From contig NZ_QXIR01000001.1 in assembly GCF_003581585.1 (NCBI RefSeq), forward strand, positions 248,001-312,000: DNA of 64,000 bases. Reading direction: 5' to 3'. Shown piece by piece: positions 55,079 to 63,525 of the stretch (positions within the stretch are counted from its first letter, which is position 1; each line of letters starts with the position of its first letter). Origin of the DNA: Bacillus salacetis (GTDB taxonomy: Bacteria; Bacillota; Bacilli; Bacillales; Bacillaceae_B). A program made the position numbers and the translations under genes. Below the pieces are notes generated by a model. That model did no database searches, was not told where the DNA came from, and saw only the letters and a program-made list of their open reading frames with translations.

Positions 55079-55654
55079 TTAGGTTGTTTCAATCAAGCCG
55101 TATTTTCCGTCCCTGCGCTTATACACGATATTCGTTGCATTCGTTTCAGCGTCAGTGAAGATGAAGAAACTGTGGCCGAGAAGATCCATCTGCAGGATCG
55201 CTTCCTCGCTGTCCATCGGCTTCAGGTTGAATTGCTTTGTTCTTACCACTTCATTCGGGACATCCGTTTCATCTTCCTGCGCCTTTTCATTCAGCTGGGC
55301 TGTAGTCAACCCTTCCTGAGCGGCGAAGAATTCTTTCGGGCTGCCTTTTTCACGCATTTTGCGGTTCACTTTTGTTTTGTGCTTTCGGATTTGTCTCTCC
55401 AGTTTATCTACGATCAGGTCGATTGCTGCGTACATATCTTCGTGGCGTTCCTCTGCGCGCAGTACCAGATGCGGCATCGGGATTGTCACTTCGACCTTTG
55501 TTTTCTTATCAGGATATACCTTCAAGTTAACATTTACGTCAGCATCAGGAGTTTCATTGAAGTAACGATTCAACTTTCCAATCTTATTCTCCAAGTGTTC
55601 TCGAATCGCTGGAGTTACCTCAATGTTCTCGCCTCGAATGTTGTAGTTCAACAT
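55079..55654 (-). CDS. hpf: Ribosome hibernation-promoting factor, long form
   Basis: A 191-residue long HPF (YvyD): N-terminal S30AE/RaiA-type domain (1-~105, MLNYNIRGENIEVTPAIREH) that blocks the decoding site, linker, and C-terminal dimerisation domain (~130-190, VVRTKQFNLKPMDSEEA) that joins two 30S subunits into 100S ribosomes. AAAGGAGGAG precedes the ATG. A sigma-B-type promoter lies upstream, matching the stress control known in B. subtilis. In B. subtilis secA follows directly; here it is 24 kb away. Confidence 0.96.
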   Translation of the reverse strand: MLNYNIRGENIEVTPAIREHLENKIGKLNRYFNETPDADVNVNLKVYPDKKTKVEVTIPMPHLVLRAEERHEDMYAAIDLIVDKLERQIRKHKTKVNRKMREKGSPKEFFAAQEGLTTAQLNEKAQEDETDVPNEVVRTKQFNLKPMDSEEAILQMDLLGHSFFIFTDAETNATNIVYKRRDGKYGLIETT

Positions 55655-55698
55655 GTAAACTCCTCCTTTTAGATAAAGCTATGTTTATATATTTCTCT

Positions 55699-55724
55699 AT
55701 TCCCTTCTTTATTCCTGCTTAATC
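55699..55724 (-). promoter_or_regulatory. Sigma-B-type promoter of hpf
   Basis: On the minus strand GATTAA-N14-GGGAAT is close to the sigma-B consensus GTTTAA-N14-GGGTAT with exact spacing, 45 bp upstream of the start codon. The remaining 55725-56040 is AT-rich with no gene seen. Confidence 0.6.
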
Positions 55725-56040
55725 TTTCGAAATATTTTGACGAATTTTAAAATAATTTGTAGAAAGCTGTTACGACAGGGTTTTGAGAAATATATCTTAT
55801 TAATATTTTCTCATGTTTATGCCGGCGTAAACTATTTATTCTTGAATTGTTTGTGAATGTTTGCACATTTAATGATCAAGAGAATCCGGGCAGTGCCAGA
55901 CACCCGGGCGGCTACCTCCGTTCAGACATGAAACATTTTCCATCTATTTTTGTAATTTTTTGACGAATTAGTTGTTGCCGCTTTCAATTGGTACTTTTAT
56001 ACTATATTTACAACCAGTTTTTTCAAAAGGAGTGAAACCA

Positions 56041-58596
56041 TTGCCGATTTTATTTCCTTCGATTCGAAAGAAACGGAGAACTGAGATGAAAGATGATTTT
56101 ACAGAACAGGAATACTTCAAGTTTCTTTTTGAACATTCACCTGACATTATTGTTCATTACGATAGCAATGGAAAACTCCTTCATATTAATAAAGCTACCA
56201 CGTGTATTACGGGCCATCAGCTAAGCGGCTCTGAACTCCGCATCGCAGATTTCACTCCTGATGCCTATAAAAGCGTGGTACGGAACCATTTTAAGGCGGC
56301 CGTCAAAGGCACTGTCCAAAAATTCAAATCCCAGGCCTACCATAAGGATGGAAGCCTTCTCGACCTGGAAATCACCTACATCCCCATCCATGAAACGAAG
56401 AAAACAATCGGAGTGTACGCCATTATTCATGAGGTAACAGAAAAGGTCGCCCTTCAATTAGAGCTGAAGGCAAAGAACCGGGAGCTGGAAGACGTCTCAG
56501 ACACCCTCGAAGCTGCAATCTGGTCCTACGATAATCTCGAAAAGTCCATTACATTCTGCACCACTGGAATCAAACATATCTCCGAAATGGAAGCGGAGGA
56601 ATTCTTGAATGGCCATCTTAAATGGAGAGACCTGGTCTGCAGGGATGACCTAAATAAATATGATGAAGATATGAAAGTCCTCCACCAGGGGCATACCATC
56701 TCCCACCGGTACCGGATCACCACCCCTTCAGGGAAACAGAAGTGGCTGAATGAAAAAATCATTCCGATCAAGGACTCCCAGGACCAGATCATCCGATTTC
56801 ACGGAATCGTCACCGATACCACAAAGGATAAAGAATTGGGAGAACGCGTGGAGCACCTTCTTCACCATGACTCCCTGACAGCCCTGCCCAACCGGAAAAT
56901 GCTTGAAAACGAGATGAGGCATTGTATTGAACAGAAACAGAATTTCGCCTTTATCTATGTGCATCTGAACAGATTTAAATATATCAACGAAACACTTGGA
57001 CCTGTCATTGGTGATGAGCTTCTTGAAGAAGCAGCTTCCCGCCTGAAAGAATATCAGGAAAACGGCGTCTTTGTTTCAAGATTCAGTAATGATGATTTCG
57101 TGCTTTTACTGAAAAACATGAACGGATTGCAGAAGGTGACGGATTTGTGCAGGGAGATCATCGGGAAGCTGAAAGAGCCTTATGCAGCAGGGGAATTTGA
57201 ACTGCTGCTGACGACCTCGATCGGTGCCAGTCTATATCCTTCCGATTCAAAGTCTATCACAGAACTTTTTCAGAACGCCTCGGCTGCCATGAACAGGGCA
57301 AAGGAACTCGGCAAGAATACATATCAGATCTATTCTCCTGAAAACAGCATCGATGCCTACAAACGTTTTGTCTTAGAAAAAGACTTCAGGAACGCCTTAA
57401 AGAACGATGAACTACAGCTCTATTTTCAACCGAAAGTCGATTCCCGGCTCAATCAAATCATAGGTGCAGAAGCACTTCTGCGCTGGGATCACCCTGAATG
57501 GGGGCTCGTTTCCCCCAATGAGTTCATCCCATACGCTGAGGAAAACGGCTTTATCATCGAGGTAGGGGAATGGGTGCTGGAGAGAGCCTGTGTGATACTG
57601 CAGGACTGGAGAAAGCAGGGACTTTCCCTGGTGCCGGTTTCCATCAACCTGTCTCCTCAGCACTTCCTGGTAAAAAATCTAAAGGCCAACCTCCTTTCAG
57701 TGTTGGAGAAATACGATATATCTCCTGAATTGATTGAATTGGAGATAACAGAGGCAGTCTTCCTTCAACACGAAGAGACAGTTAAACAAACGATTGATGA
57801 ACTCCGTGAAATGGGCATACGCATCTTGATAGACGATTTCGGAACCGGTTATACGTCATTTGCCTACCTAAAGGACCTGACAGTGGACGGAATCAAAATT
57901 GACCGCTCCTATACTAAAGAACTGGGTGACAACACGAAAAACGGCGCCATCATCAAAAACCTGGCGAGCCTGTCAGCGGATTTAAACATGTCCGCCACTA
58001 TAGAAGGGATTGAAACAGAGGAGCAGCTGAAATTCCTGAAGAAAATCAAGTGCCACCTGATACAGGGGTACCTATACAGCAAGCCCGTCCCTGCTGAAAA
58101 ATTTCAAGAACTGCTAAAAGGGAAAACCATCAAGCCTGATAAGTCGAGGACCAGTGCCGTCAAACACGAACAGCGCCGTTACTTCAGGATTCTTCCCCCT
58201 GTGCCTTTGGAAGGGTCAGCCACCATCATCAGCATTAACAAAAAGAAAGTCACCACCGGAAAAACAGGTGTGGCGGTAACAGATATAGGTCCAGGGGGCC
58301 TGGGCTTCATATCTCATATCCAATTCCCGCCTGACAGAGAGATCCTGCTGAATTTCTCCTTGAAGATTTCAGGAAAAGAGATTGTCCATAATGGAAAAAT
58401 TGCCTGGAGAGAGGAAATCGACGAAAACTTCTTCCGTTACGGGGTAGATTTTCAGCTCCACCCGGGTGAAAGAGAGTCGCTGACAAAGACGTTAAATCAA
58501 TTCACGCTGGCGTTGAAAAGAAATACTATGCCAGGTGGTACGGATATGATTGAAGGCGATCCTTTTGAATATTTGGGGGAGGTTAAGAAGAGGTAG
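56041..58596 (+). CDS. PAS-PAS-GGDEF(degenerate)-EAL-PilZ c-di-GMP protein
   Basis: An ~851-residue cytoplasmic signalling protein. Order: PAS (about 20-135, HSPDIIVHYDSNGKLLHIN), second PAS/PAC (~150-280), GGDEF domain (~285-440), EAL domain (~450-700), PilZ domain (~720-815). The GGDEF signature is replaced by SNDDF, so cyclase activity is unlikely. EAL residues look complete (EALLRW, DDFGTGYTSF, KIDRS), so it should be a c-di-GMP phosphodiesterase. PilZ has QRRYFR but DIGPGG in place of D/NxSxxG. Start TTG 56041 follows AAAAGGAG; ATG 56086 is an alternative. A c-di-GMP riboswitch lies 450 bp downstream. Confidence 0.92.
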   Translation: MPILFPSIRKKRRTEMKDDFTEQEYFKFLFEHSPDIIVHYDSNGKLLHINKATTCITGHQLSGSELRIADFTPDAYKSVVRNHFKAAVKGTVQKFKSQAYHKDGSLLDLEITYIPIHETKKTIGVYAIIHEVTEKVALQLELKAKNRELEDVSDTLEAAIWSYDNLEKSITFCTTGIKHISEMEAEEFLNGHLKWRDLVCRDDLNKYDEDMKVLHQGHTISHRYRITTPSGKQKWLNEKIIPIKDSQDQIIRFHGIVTDTTKDKELGERVEHLLHHDSLTALPNRKMLENEMRHCIEQKQNFAFIYVHLNRFKYINETLGPVIGDELLEEAASRLKEYQENGVFVSRFSNDDFVLLLKNMNGLQKVTDLCREIIGKLKEPYAAGEFELLLTTSIGASLYPSDSKSITELFQNASAAMNRAKELGKNTYQIYSPENSIDAYKRFVLEKDFRNALKNDELQLYFQPKVDSRLNQIIGAEALLRWDHPEWGLVSPNEFIPYAEENGFIIEVGEWVLERACVILQDWRKQGLSLVPVSINLSPQHFLVKNLKANLLSVLEKYDISPELIELEITEAVFLQHEETVKQTIDELREMGIRILIDDFGTGYTSFAYLKDLTVDGIKIDRSYTKELGDNTKNGAIIKNLASLSADLNMSATIEGIETEEQLKFLKKIKCHLIQGYLYSKPVPAEKFQELLKGKTIKPDKSRTSAVKHEQRRYFRILPPVPLEGSATIISINKKKVTTGKTGVAVTDIGPGGLGFISHIQFPPDREILLNFSLKISGKEIVHNGKIAWREEIDENFFRYGVDFQLHPGERESLTKTLNQFTLALKRNTMPGGTDMIEGDPFEYLGEVKKR

Positions 58597-58665
58597 GAGC
58601 ATAGATTTTCTGGTAGCCGGGTAACGGCTTCTTAACACTATGTTATTCCTTCAAAATATACAAAA

Positions 58666-58698
58666 ACCCCAGGAAACCTTATTTCCTGGGGGTCTTTA
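58666..58698 (+). terminator. Rho-independent terminator of the EAL gene
   Basis: ACCCCAGGAAA pairs with TTTCCTGGGGGT, followed by CTTTAATT. The stretch 58700-58985 shows no gene. Confidence 0.8.
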
Positions 58699-58988
58699 AT
58701 TCTAGGAGTACTGACTAAACCTAAATAAGGATTACAAGTAAAGCATTTTTAACATAATGGATGTTTTTCTGATTTTGAGTACCCAGCTAGAATTAATTTT
58801 GAACCTTATTATTTATTCTGTCATCATTACCAATTCCTTTTTGTAAAACTGCCGTATTTCTCGTCCCTATCATATGGTCTTTGCCAAGCCGGGACTTCAT
58901 TCTTTCATTCCCAGACACCTCGTAGAACTTAACTCTCATTTATATTGTCGAAAAATAAGGAAATATGTAATTGTTTTCCTCAGAAATA

Positions 58989-59017
58989 TTGAAAATTAGG
59001 TTCTTTTGATTTATTAT
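58989..59017 (+). promoter_or_regulatory. Sigma-A-type promoter of the riboswitch transcript
   Basis: TTGAAA (58989-58994), 17-bp spacer, TATTAT (59012-59017). The predicted start near 59024 is about 20 bp before the aptamer. Confidence 0.6.
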
Positions 59018-59044
59018 TAAAATAGTTTGAAAAGTCTATTGACA

Positions 59045-59130
59045 AAATTGAAAAAGGCAAACTTATCGAAAGGTAAGGACGCAAAGCTGCGGGTCTAAGG
59101 TAACTAAACTATGACAGCCGGGCTGCCAAA
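59045..59130 (+). ncRNA. Cyclic di-GMP-I (GEMM) riboswitch
   Basis: The aptamer shows the class I elements in order: AAAGGCAAAC, GAAA tetraloop (TATCGAAAGGTA), GGACGCAAAGC, CGGGTCTAAGG tetraloop-receptor side, CTATGACAGCCGGGCTGCC closing the helices. Bases GGCA (59056-59059) and TGCC (59124-59127) close P1. It is followed by an intrinsic terminator and a 78-codon ORF, so it controls transcription of that ORF; ON or OFF logic cannot be read by eye. Confidence 0.95.
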
Positions 59131-59182
59131 AAGTTTTGTAGATAAATATATGTAATGGATCTTAACCATTCCACTTCATTTA

Positions 59183-59210
59183 TCCACCTTCTTTTTGGTG
59201 GACTTTTTTT
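59183..59210 (+). terminator. Riboswitch expression-platform terminator
   Basis: TCCACC/GGTGGA stem with an 8-base loop followed by CTTTTTTT, between the aptamer and the ORF at 59241. Confidence 0.85.
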
Positions 59211-59240
59211 ATACAATTTAAAAAGAGAGGGAAGGAAAGA

Positions 59241-59477
59241 ATGATGACGGTTTTGTTTGGATCTGTTGAATATTTTGAAAATGAATTAACTGCTTACTTA
59301 GCCAATGAAGAAGTAAATCATGTGACGACGAATCAAAAATTAGAGTTTATCTTTTCCACCATAAAAGAAGAGATTGCTTATAGTTTCATTTGCAGCGAGA
59401 CCTTTCGTAAGGAATGCTTGGAAAACCTTAGAAAAGCTTATAGTAGGGTTAGTGATTCTAAATATGTGGTTCGATAA
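59241..59477 (+). CDS. 78-residue protein of unknown function under c-di-GMP riboswitch control
   Basis: A small acidic-to-neutral, mostly helical protein (VLFGSVEYFENELTAYLANE, then TIKEEIAYSF and ENLRKAYSRV). No signal peptide or membrane helix; two cysteines (~51 and ~60). No family recognised. GGAAGGAAAG precedes tandem ATGs at 59241 and 59244. It is the only gene behind the riboswitch and is bounded by a bidirectional terminator, so it is a dedicated c-di-GMP output gene. Its place between an EAL phosphodiesterase and flagellar genes hints at control of motility or attachment (inference). Confidence 0.8.
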   Translation: MMTVLFGSVEYFENELTAYLANEEVNHVTTNQKLEFIFSTIKEEIAYSFICSETFRKECLENLRKAYSRVSDSKYVVR

Positions 59478-59493
59478 AATGACAGAAACATAT

Positions 59494-59528
59494 AAAAAAA
59501 GGAAAGCCCTTGTTTGCTTTCCTTTTTT
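59494..59528. terminator. Bidirectional terminator between the riboswitch gene and fliT
   Basis: GGAAAGC/GCTTTCC stem flanked by seven A on the left and six T on the right. Confidence 0.85.
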
Positions 59529-59589
59529 CACAGAATGAAATAAGCAGCGCAATCAAAAACTGATTTGGCTGCTTATTCTTATTTTTTAT

Positions 59590-59937
59590 TCATTTCTTTT
59601 TATCATAAAACATCCCGTCATGCTGAAGAGAAGCATAGGGGTTGCTATATTTCCTTGCCGTGGTCTTCTTTTTGGAGACGCTGTTGATCGTCCTTTTGAT
59701 GTCATTCCGAAGATTGGTCATCCCTTTTTCAATTTCAGTATTCCAAACGACGATCTGACGGCCAAGCTCTTTTTCTTCCTCAGAATATGGAGCTTTCATT
59801 TGTTTCATGGTTTCCTGCCGTTCCTCAAGCAATCCTTCAATTTCGGCTATGACCTCATCCCTTGATTTTTCATAGGGATTTTTAAGCATTGTAACAAGCT
59901 TTTCAGTAAGATCATAGCACTCCTGCACCCTGCTCAT
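59590..59937 (-). CDS. fliT: Flagellar protein FliT
   Basis: A 115-residue mostly helical protein in the FliT position of the Bacillus flaG-fliD-fliS-fliT operon. FliT-type proteins are export chaperones for the filament cap FliD. ATG 59937 overlaps the fliS stop (TGATG), so translation is coupled; the open frame extending 20 codons upstream belongs to fliS sequence. Sequence conservation in this family is low, so the call leans on position. Confidence 0.83.
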   Translation of the reverse strand: MSRVQECYDLTEKLVTMLKNPYEKSRDEVIAEIEGLLEERQETMKQMKAPYSEEEKELGRQIVVWNTEIEKGMTNLRNDIKRTINSVSKKKTTARKYSNPYASLQHDGMFYDKKK

Positions 59938-60338
59938 CAGGCTTGGCGCTGGCCGCCGTGCTGCTGCTGGCGGTTGATCTGGATGGCCTGCTTCCATGTA
60001 TCACGGAATTCAGTCAGCATGCCTTCCGCTTCCTCCAGGATAGTGACATCATTTTTGATATTCGCTTCCATCAGGCGGCGATTGATATAGTCGTAAAGCG
60101 GAAGAAGTTCGTTAGACATCGGTATATCCATGTTCAAGGTGACCATCATTTCCTGCACGATGGCCTGCGCCTTCTGGATGTTTGTATTCTTCACTTCCAC
60201 ATTCTTTTCTTCAATAGCTTTTTTCGCGATATTGATGAACTTTAAGCTCCCGGTATAAAGCATCAACGTCAATTCACCTGGTGATGCAGTTGTAACTGAG
60301 TTATTTTGATAGGCTTTATAAGGATTATTGATTGCCAT
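59937..60338 (-). CDS. fliS: Flagellin export chaperone FliS
   Basis: A 133-residue helical chaperone that binds the C-terminus of flagellin and prevents premature assembly. The N-terminus MAINNPYKAYQNNSVTTASPGEL and LMLYTGSLKFI are diagnostic. It follows fliD by 21 bp. The C-terminal tail is Gln/Arg/His-rich (RQQQHGGQRQA). Ribosome site AAAGGAGTGTC. Confidence 0.96.
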   Translation of the reverse strand: MAINNPYKAYQNNSVTTASPGELTLMLYTGSLKFINIAKKAIEEKNVEVKNTNIQKAQAIVQEMMVTLNMDIPMSNELLPLYDYINRRLMEANIKNDVTILEEAEGMLTEFRDTWKQAIQINRQQQHGGQRQA

Positions 60339-60359
60339 AATGACACTCCTTTAGTTGGT

Positions 60360-61886
60360 TTACATACTGAATTGCTGCATTAAGTACATCGACTGCGAGT
60401 TCGCCTTCTGGATCGCTTTCTCCATCGCAGTGAACTGGCGCCAGTAGCGGTCTTCAATCTGGACGAGCCGGTCTTCGAAGCGGTCCATTTGGTCTTGGAT
60501 GCTGTCCAGGTTCCTGCCAAGCGTAAACGTTGTATTGGTGCTTGTTGATTTACCGGCTTTTTTCTCGATACTGTCAATGGTCGTGCTGATCGTTTCCCTC
60601 AGACGGCGGGCGAGCCCTTTTTCGGATGTGGTTCCTCCATCTTTGGCAAACAACTCATATATCGCATTCGGATCTTTGCTGATTGCTTCCTTCAGCTTGT
60701 TTTCATCGATGATAAGCTTGCCTCGCTCAAGGTAGTTGCTCGACGTCTTAATCCCGATTTGTGCAAGCTGATTGGTTTCCGAAGTGCCCCCAGATATCGG
60801 TGAATACAAATCTGTTCTCATTTTATTCAGGGCAGACGAAAGCACCGAGTCATTCCGGAGTGTCCCGCTTTTCGCTTTTTCTTCCCAAAGCTCGATCTCC
60901 TTCTCTTCCATCGCTTCTTTTTGAGATGCCGTCAATGGCTGGAAGTCACGGTACTTCTTCTCACCAAGTTCCCCGTTTACTTTTTCTATGAGCTTATTGT
61001 AGTCGTCGACGAACTTGACGATCTTCTCTAAGATTTTTTCCGTATCCGGAGAAGAACTGAAGGTTACAGGAGATGTTGTTTGGTTTTTCAATGTGAGCTC
61101 AAAACCATTAATGGAAAAAGTATTGGATGTTCTTTTGGTACGCAGTCCATTGTAGGTGATATCCGCATTCAAGCCATAAGAGCCATGTCCGTTCGTAACC
61201 GCCATGTTATTGTTGTCATCAAGCTTTAAATGACTAACCAGATCTCCTGAAAACTCGATTTCCGGTCCATTCTCATTGTTGCCCGTATTTTTAGCTGTTA
61301 CCGCCATTTTTTTCTCATGGGGATCATAAAACATCGAAACGCCTGTCTCAGAATTGATCTTGTTTATCATGCCCTGGAAAGTCGTATCCATAGAGAAGGT
61401 TAATGTCTTTTCCTCAAGGATACCATCCTTGTTGACAGCCTTTACGGTAATGGACTTTTCCTCATCCAGACCAATTCCAAATAGATCGCCTAACTTTGTG
61501 GACATACCGGCCGCTTTCTGCGGATCATCTGGATCTGTGATTTGACCAGAACCAAACATAGTGGCGGCTGTTGCCATCCGATGGACTTCAATACTACCGG
61601 AAAAATCAGAGGTAGAATTAATATTTTTGACGGAAATTGCATTCGGATCCGAGACATTGACGGACTTCTGTGTATAGGTGGCCTGTTTCATCACACCGTC
61701 AAAAATAGAGTTACTGAACTCAAAAAGCTGCTTATTGATGTCCCGGTAATCATCGCGCTGCCATTCCATATAAGTTTTCTTCTGTTCCATTTTATCCAAA
61801 GGCAGCCGTTCCGCCTTCATCAAATCCTTGATCATCTGGTCGGTATCCATCCCGGACGCCAAACCACCGATACGCATATCACTCAT
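60360..61886 (-). CDS. fliD: Flagellar filament cap protein FliD (HAP2)
   Basis: A 508-residue FliD that forms the pentameric cap under which flagellin polymerises. N-terminal heptad region starts with RIGGLASGMDTDQMI, the central part is beta-rich and variable, and the C-terminal coiled coil ends in LMQQFSM. GAGGTGTCCTC precedes ATG 61886. Lies 15 bp after flaG in the sigma-D-controlled operon. Confidence 0.96.
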   Translation of the reverse strand: MSDMRIGGLASGMDTDQMIKDLMKAERLPLDKMEQKKTYMEWQRDDYRDINKQLFEFSNSIFDGVMKQATYTQKSVNVSDPNAISVKNINSTSDFSGSIEVHRMATAATMFGSGQITDPDDPQKAAGMSTKLGDLFGIGLDEEKSITVKAVNKDGILEEKTLTFSMDTTFQGMINKINSETGVSMFYDPHEKKMAVTAKNTGNNENGPEIEFSGDLVSHLKLDDNNNMAVTNGHGSYGLNADITYNGLRTKRTSNTFSINGFELTLKNQTTSPVTFSSSPDTEKILEKIVKFVDDYNKLIEKVNGELGEKKYRDFQPLTASQKEAMEEKEIELWEEKAKSGTLRNDSVLSSALNKMRTDLYSPISGGTSETNQLAQIGIKTSSNYLERGKLIIDENKLKEAISKDPNAIYELFAKDGGTTSEKGLARRLRETISTTIDSIEKKAGKSTSTNTTFTLGRNLDSIQDQMDRFEDRLVQIEDRYWRQFTAMEKAIQKANSQSMYLMQQFSM

Positions 61887-61901
61887 GAGGACACCTCATC
61901 C

Positions 61902-62258
61902 CTAAATCTTTTTATCTACCATTAAACCAATAAATTCCGTCATTTCCGCATACATATCCAGCATCTTCTTAGCGGGAATTTCGCGCACGACTTCATTTGT
62001 TTTATTATCTACAATCGTCACATAGTATTCTTTTAACTTTTCATGAAATTGAAATTGAATGGACGTATTCGACGCCTCCAGAAACTCATTCGTGCTATTG
62101 ATTACTTCTTCCACTTTCTCTCTTGTGACAGGGTCTTGAGGAATTGCATGTGGGAGTTCGTCCTGTACTTGGTTTGTTTTATGTATGGACCCCGTTCTTG
62201 GGGTCTCCTGATTTGGTATAGAGAAAGCCGTGGCACTGCCTGTCACTTTATCGATCAT
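61902..62258 (-). CDS. flaG: FlaG family protein (YvyC)
   Basis: A 118-residue protein: variable polar N-terminus (to ~45), then the FlaG domain with IQFQFHEKLKEYYVTIVD and NEVVREIPAKKMLDMYAEM. FlaG influences filament length in other bacteria. First gene of the flaG-fliD-fliS-fliT operon; ACAGGAGGATC precedes the ATG. Confidence 0.93.
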   Translation of the reverse strand: MIDKVTGSATAFSIPNQETPRTGSIHKTNQVQDELPHAIPQDPVTREKVEEVINSTNEFLEASNTSIQFQFHEKLKEYYVTIVDNKTNEVVREIPAKKMLDMYAEMTEFIGLMVDKKI

Positions 62259-62289
62259 TTTCTTGATCCTCCTGTGGGTTATATGGGTT

Positions 62290-62316
62290 ATATCGGTAGA
62301 TTAAAGGGAAGGTTTA
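62290..62316 (-). promoter_or_regulatory. Sigma-D promoter of the flaG operon
   Basis: On the minus strand TAAA-N15-ACCGATAT matches the sigma-D consensus TAAA-N15-GCCGATAT at 11 of 12 defined bases with exact spacing; start codon 32 bp downstream. Confidence 0.85.
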
Positions 62317-62334
62317 GGAATTGAGGTGTTGTAT

Positions 62335-62495
62335 TTGAAATTTAACTATTATCAATGCTTCCTTTTTAAAGGAGAACCCACTCAACTCCTTACTTTAGAT
62401 ACTCAAGAGATAATTTAGTAACTATGGAATTAGGAAATGCGTTTATTGGAATGGTAAATGAGATCAATAGCTGGTTAGAACACATCTCTCTTTAA
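62335..62495 (+). pseudogene. Possible frameshifted small gene remnant
   Basis: TTG 62335 has GAGGTG six bases upstream and gives KFNYYQCFLFKGEPTQLL and then stops at TAG 62416-62418; a second frame continues MELGNAFIGMVNEINSWLEH to TAA 62493-62495. Together they look like one ~50-codon coding stretch broken by a frameshift. Evidence is slight. The rest of 62500-62650 shows nothing recognisable. Confidence 0.25.
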
Positions 62496-62653
62496 GTCGA
62501 CAGGATTCGGGGAGTCACTGTGACGTTTTATTTGGGCTTGGTACACAGCGATTTTTATATAGGATGCTTGATTCCTTTACTAGCTCTAGGCTAAACAATG
62601 TTCACTCGTTTTGAAGATTGATTTTTCATGTTTACGATTCCTCCTCCAAAATA

Positions 62654-62686
62654 GAAAAAGGGCTTCCCTCCGAAAAGAGAAGCCCC
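62654..62686 (-). terminator. Rho-independent terminator of the membrane protein gene at 62782
   Basis: On the minus strand GGGCTTCTC pairs with GAGGGAAGCCC, followed by TTTTTC. A palindrome ATGAACAT-C-ATGTTCAT lies at 62694-62710 between it and the gene. Confidence 0.75.
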
Positions 62687-62781
62687 AGTTTGATGAACAT
62701 CATGTTCATGTATGTTCAATTATATAATATTTGCTTGATTTCCCCGTTCACCTGATAAATACAGATTACCTACCTATTTTT

Positions 62782-63435
62782 TTATTTTCCTAACCTTTTT
62801 CGTCCAATTTCTACTAACTTCTTGTAGTTTTCCCAAATATCTGTTCCAACCTGATTTGAATCTCGAATAATTTTAATGTATAAATCATAATCTTTTTCTT
62901 TTAAGCATTTATCAATTCTCCAGTAGTCCTCACTGTTTGCATTTGGGATTCTAGCTACATACTCTGCAAGTATTCTATCCAACTTCTTATAATCTTCTAA
63001 AAGGCTTATCCTTATTTCTTCCAAGTCATTGTCAATGAATTCAAATTCTGGATTGCCTTCAGTTTCAATAAAACTATGTAGAATTCTAATATTTTCATAA
63101 GGGAATTTTCCCGAACCAAAATCCATCCTTTCAAAGAAGTCTCTGGCGTATGTCATTGGAACTAATTCCTTTATCTCGTTTAAAACTTTTCTATCTAAGT
63201 CATTAAAACTTATTTTCTTGCGAAGCTTTATTATATATAAAGTAACTTGTGAACTAATAAGCAGTAACGCCATTATAATAATCAAAAGAAATAAAAGTGA
63301 AAAGGGAATCTCATAATTTAATATTTTCTTAATTGATTCATATTCAGGTGTATAAAAAAACAAACCCAAAAGAGGAATAATTAAGAATGCCAAAATCCAA
63401 GTTGCCCATTTTGACAGATTCTCTAAAAACTTCAA
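62782..63435 (-). CDS. Hypothetical two-helix membrane protein inserted in the flagellar cluster
   Basis: A 217-residue protein with two N-terminal membrane helices (about 10-30 and 45-68) and a charged helical cytoplasmic domain (~75-217). No family recognised. Its DNA is clearly AT-richer than its neighbours, with AT-rich codons, and it separates hag from flaG, which are adjacent in B. subtilis, so recent acquisition is likely. TTG 63435 was chosen as start because AGGGGTG lies five bases upstream; the ATG eight codons earlier has none. Own terminator downstream. Confidence 0.68.
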   Translation of the reverse strand: MKFLENLSKWATWILAFLIIPLLGLFFYTPEYESIKKILNYEIPFSLLFLLIIIMALLLISSQVTLYIIKLRKKISFNDLDRKVLNEIKELVPMTYARDFFERMDFGSGKFPYENIRILHSFIETEGNPEFEFIDNDLEEIRISLLEDYKKLDRILAEYVARIPNANSEDYWRIDKCLKEKDYDLYIKIIRDSNQVGTDIWENYKKLVEIGRKRLGK

Positions 63436-63473
63436 CACTTCACCCCTTAATATTATCAAAATGTTTGATAATT

Positions 63474-63508
63474 ATTAAAGAAAGAGACCCCAGCAAAGCC
63501 AGAGTCCC
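63474..63508 (-). terminator. Rho-independent terminator of the flagellin gene
   Basis: On the minus strand GGGACTCTGGC pairs with GCTGGGGTCTC and is followed by TTTCTTTAAT. Confidence 0.75.
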
Positions 63509-63525
63509 TTCCAAATAATTTAAAA

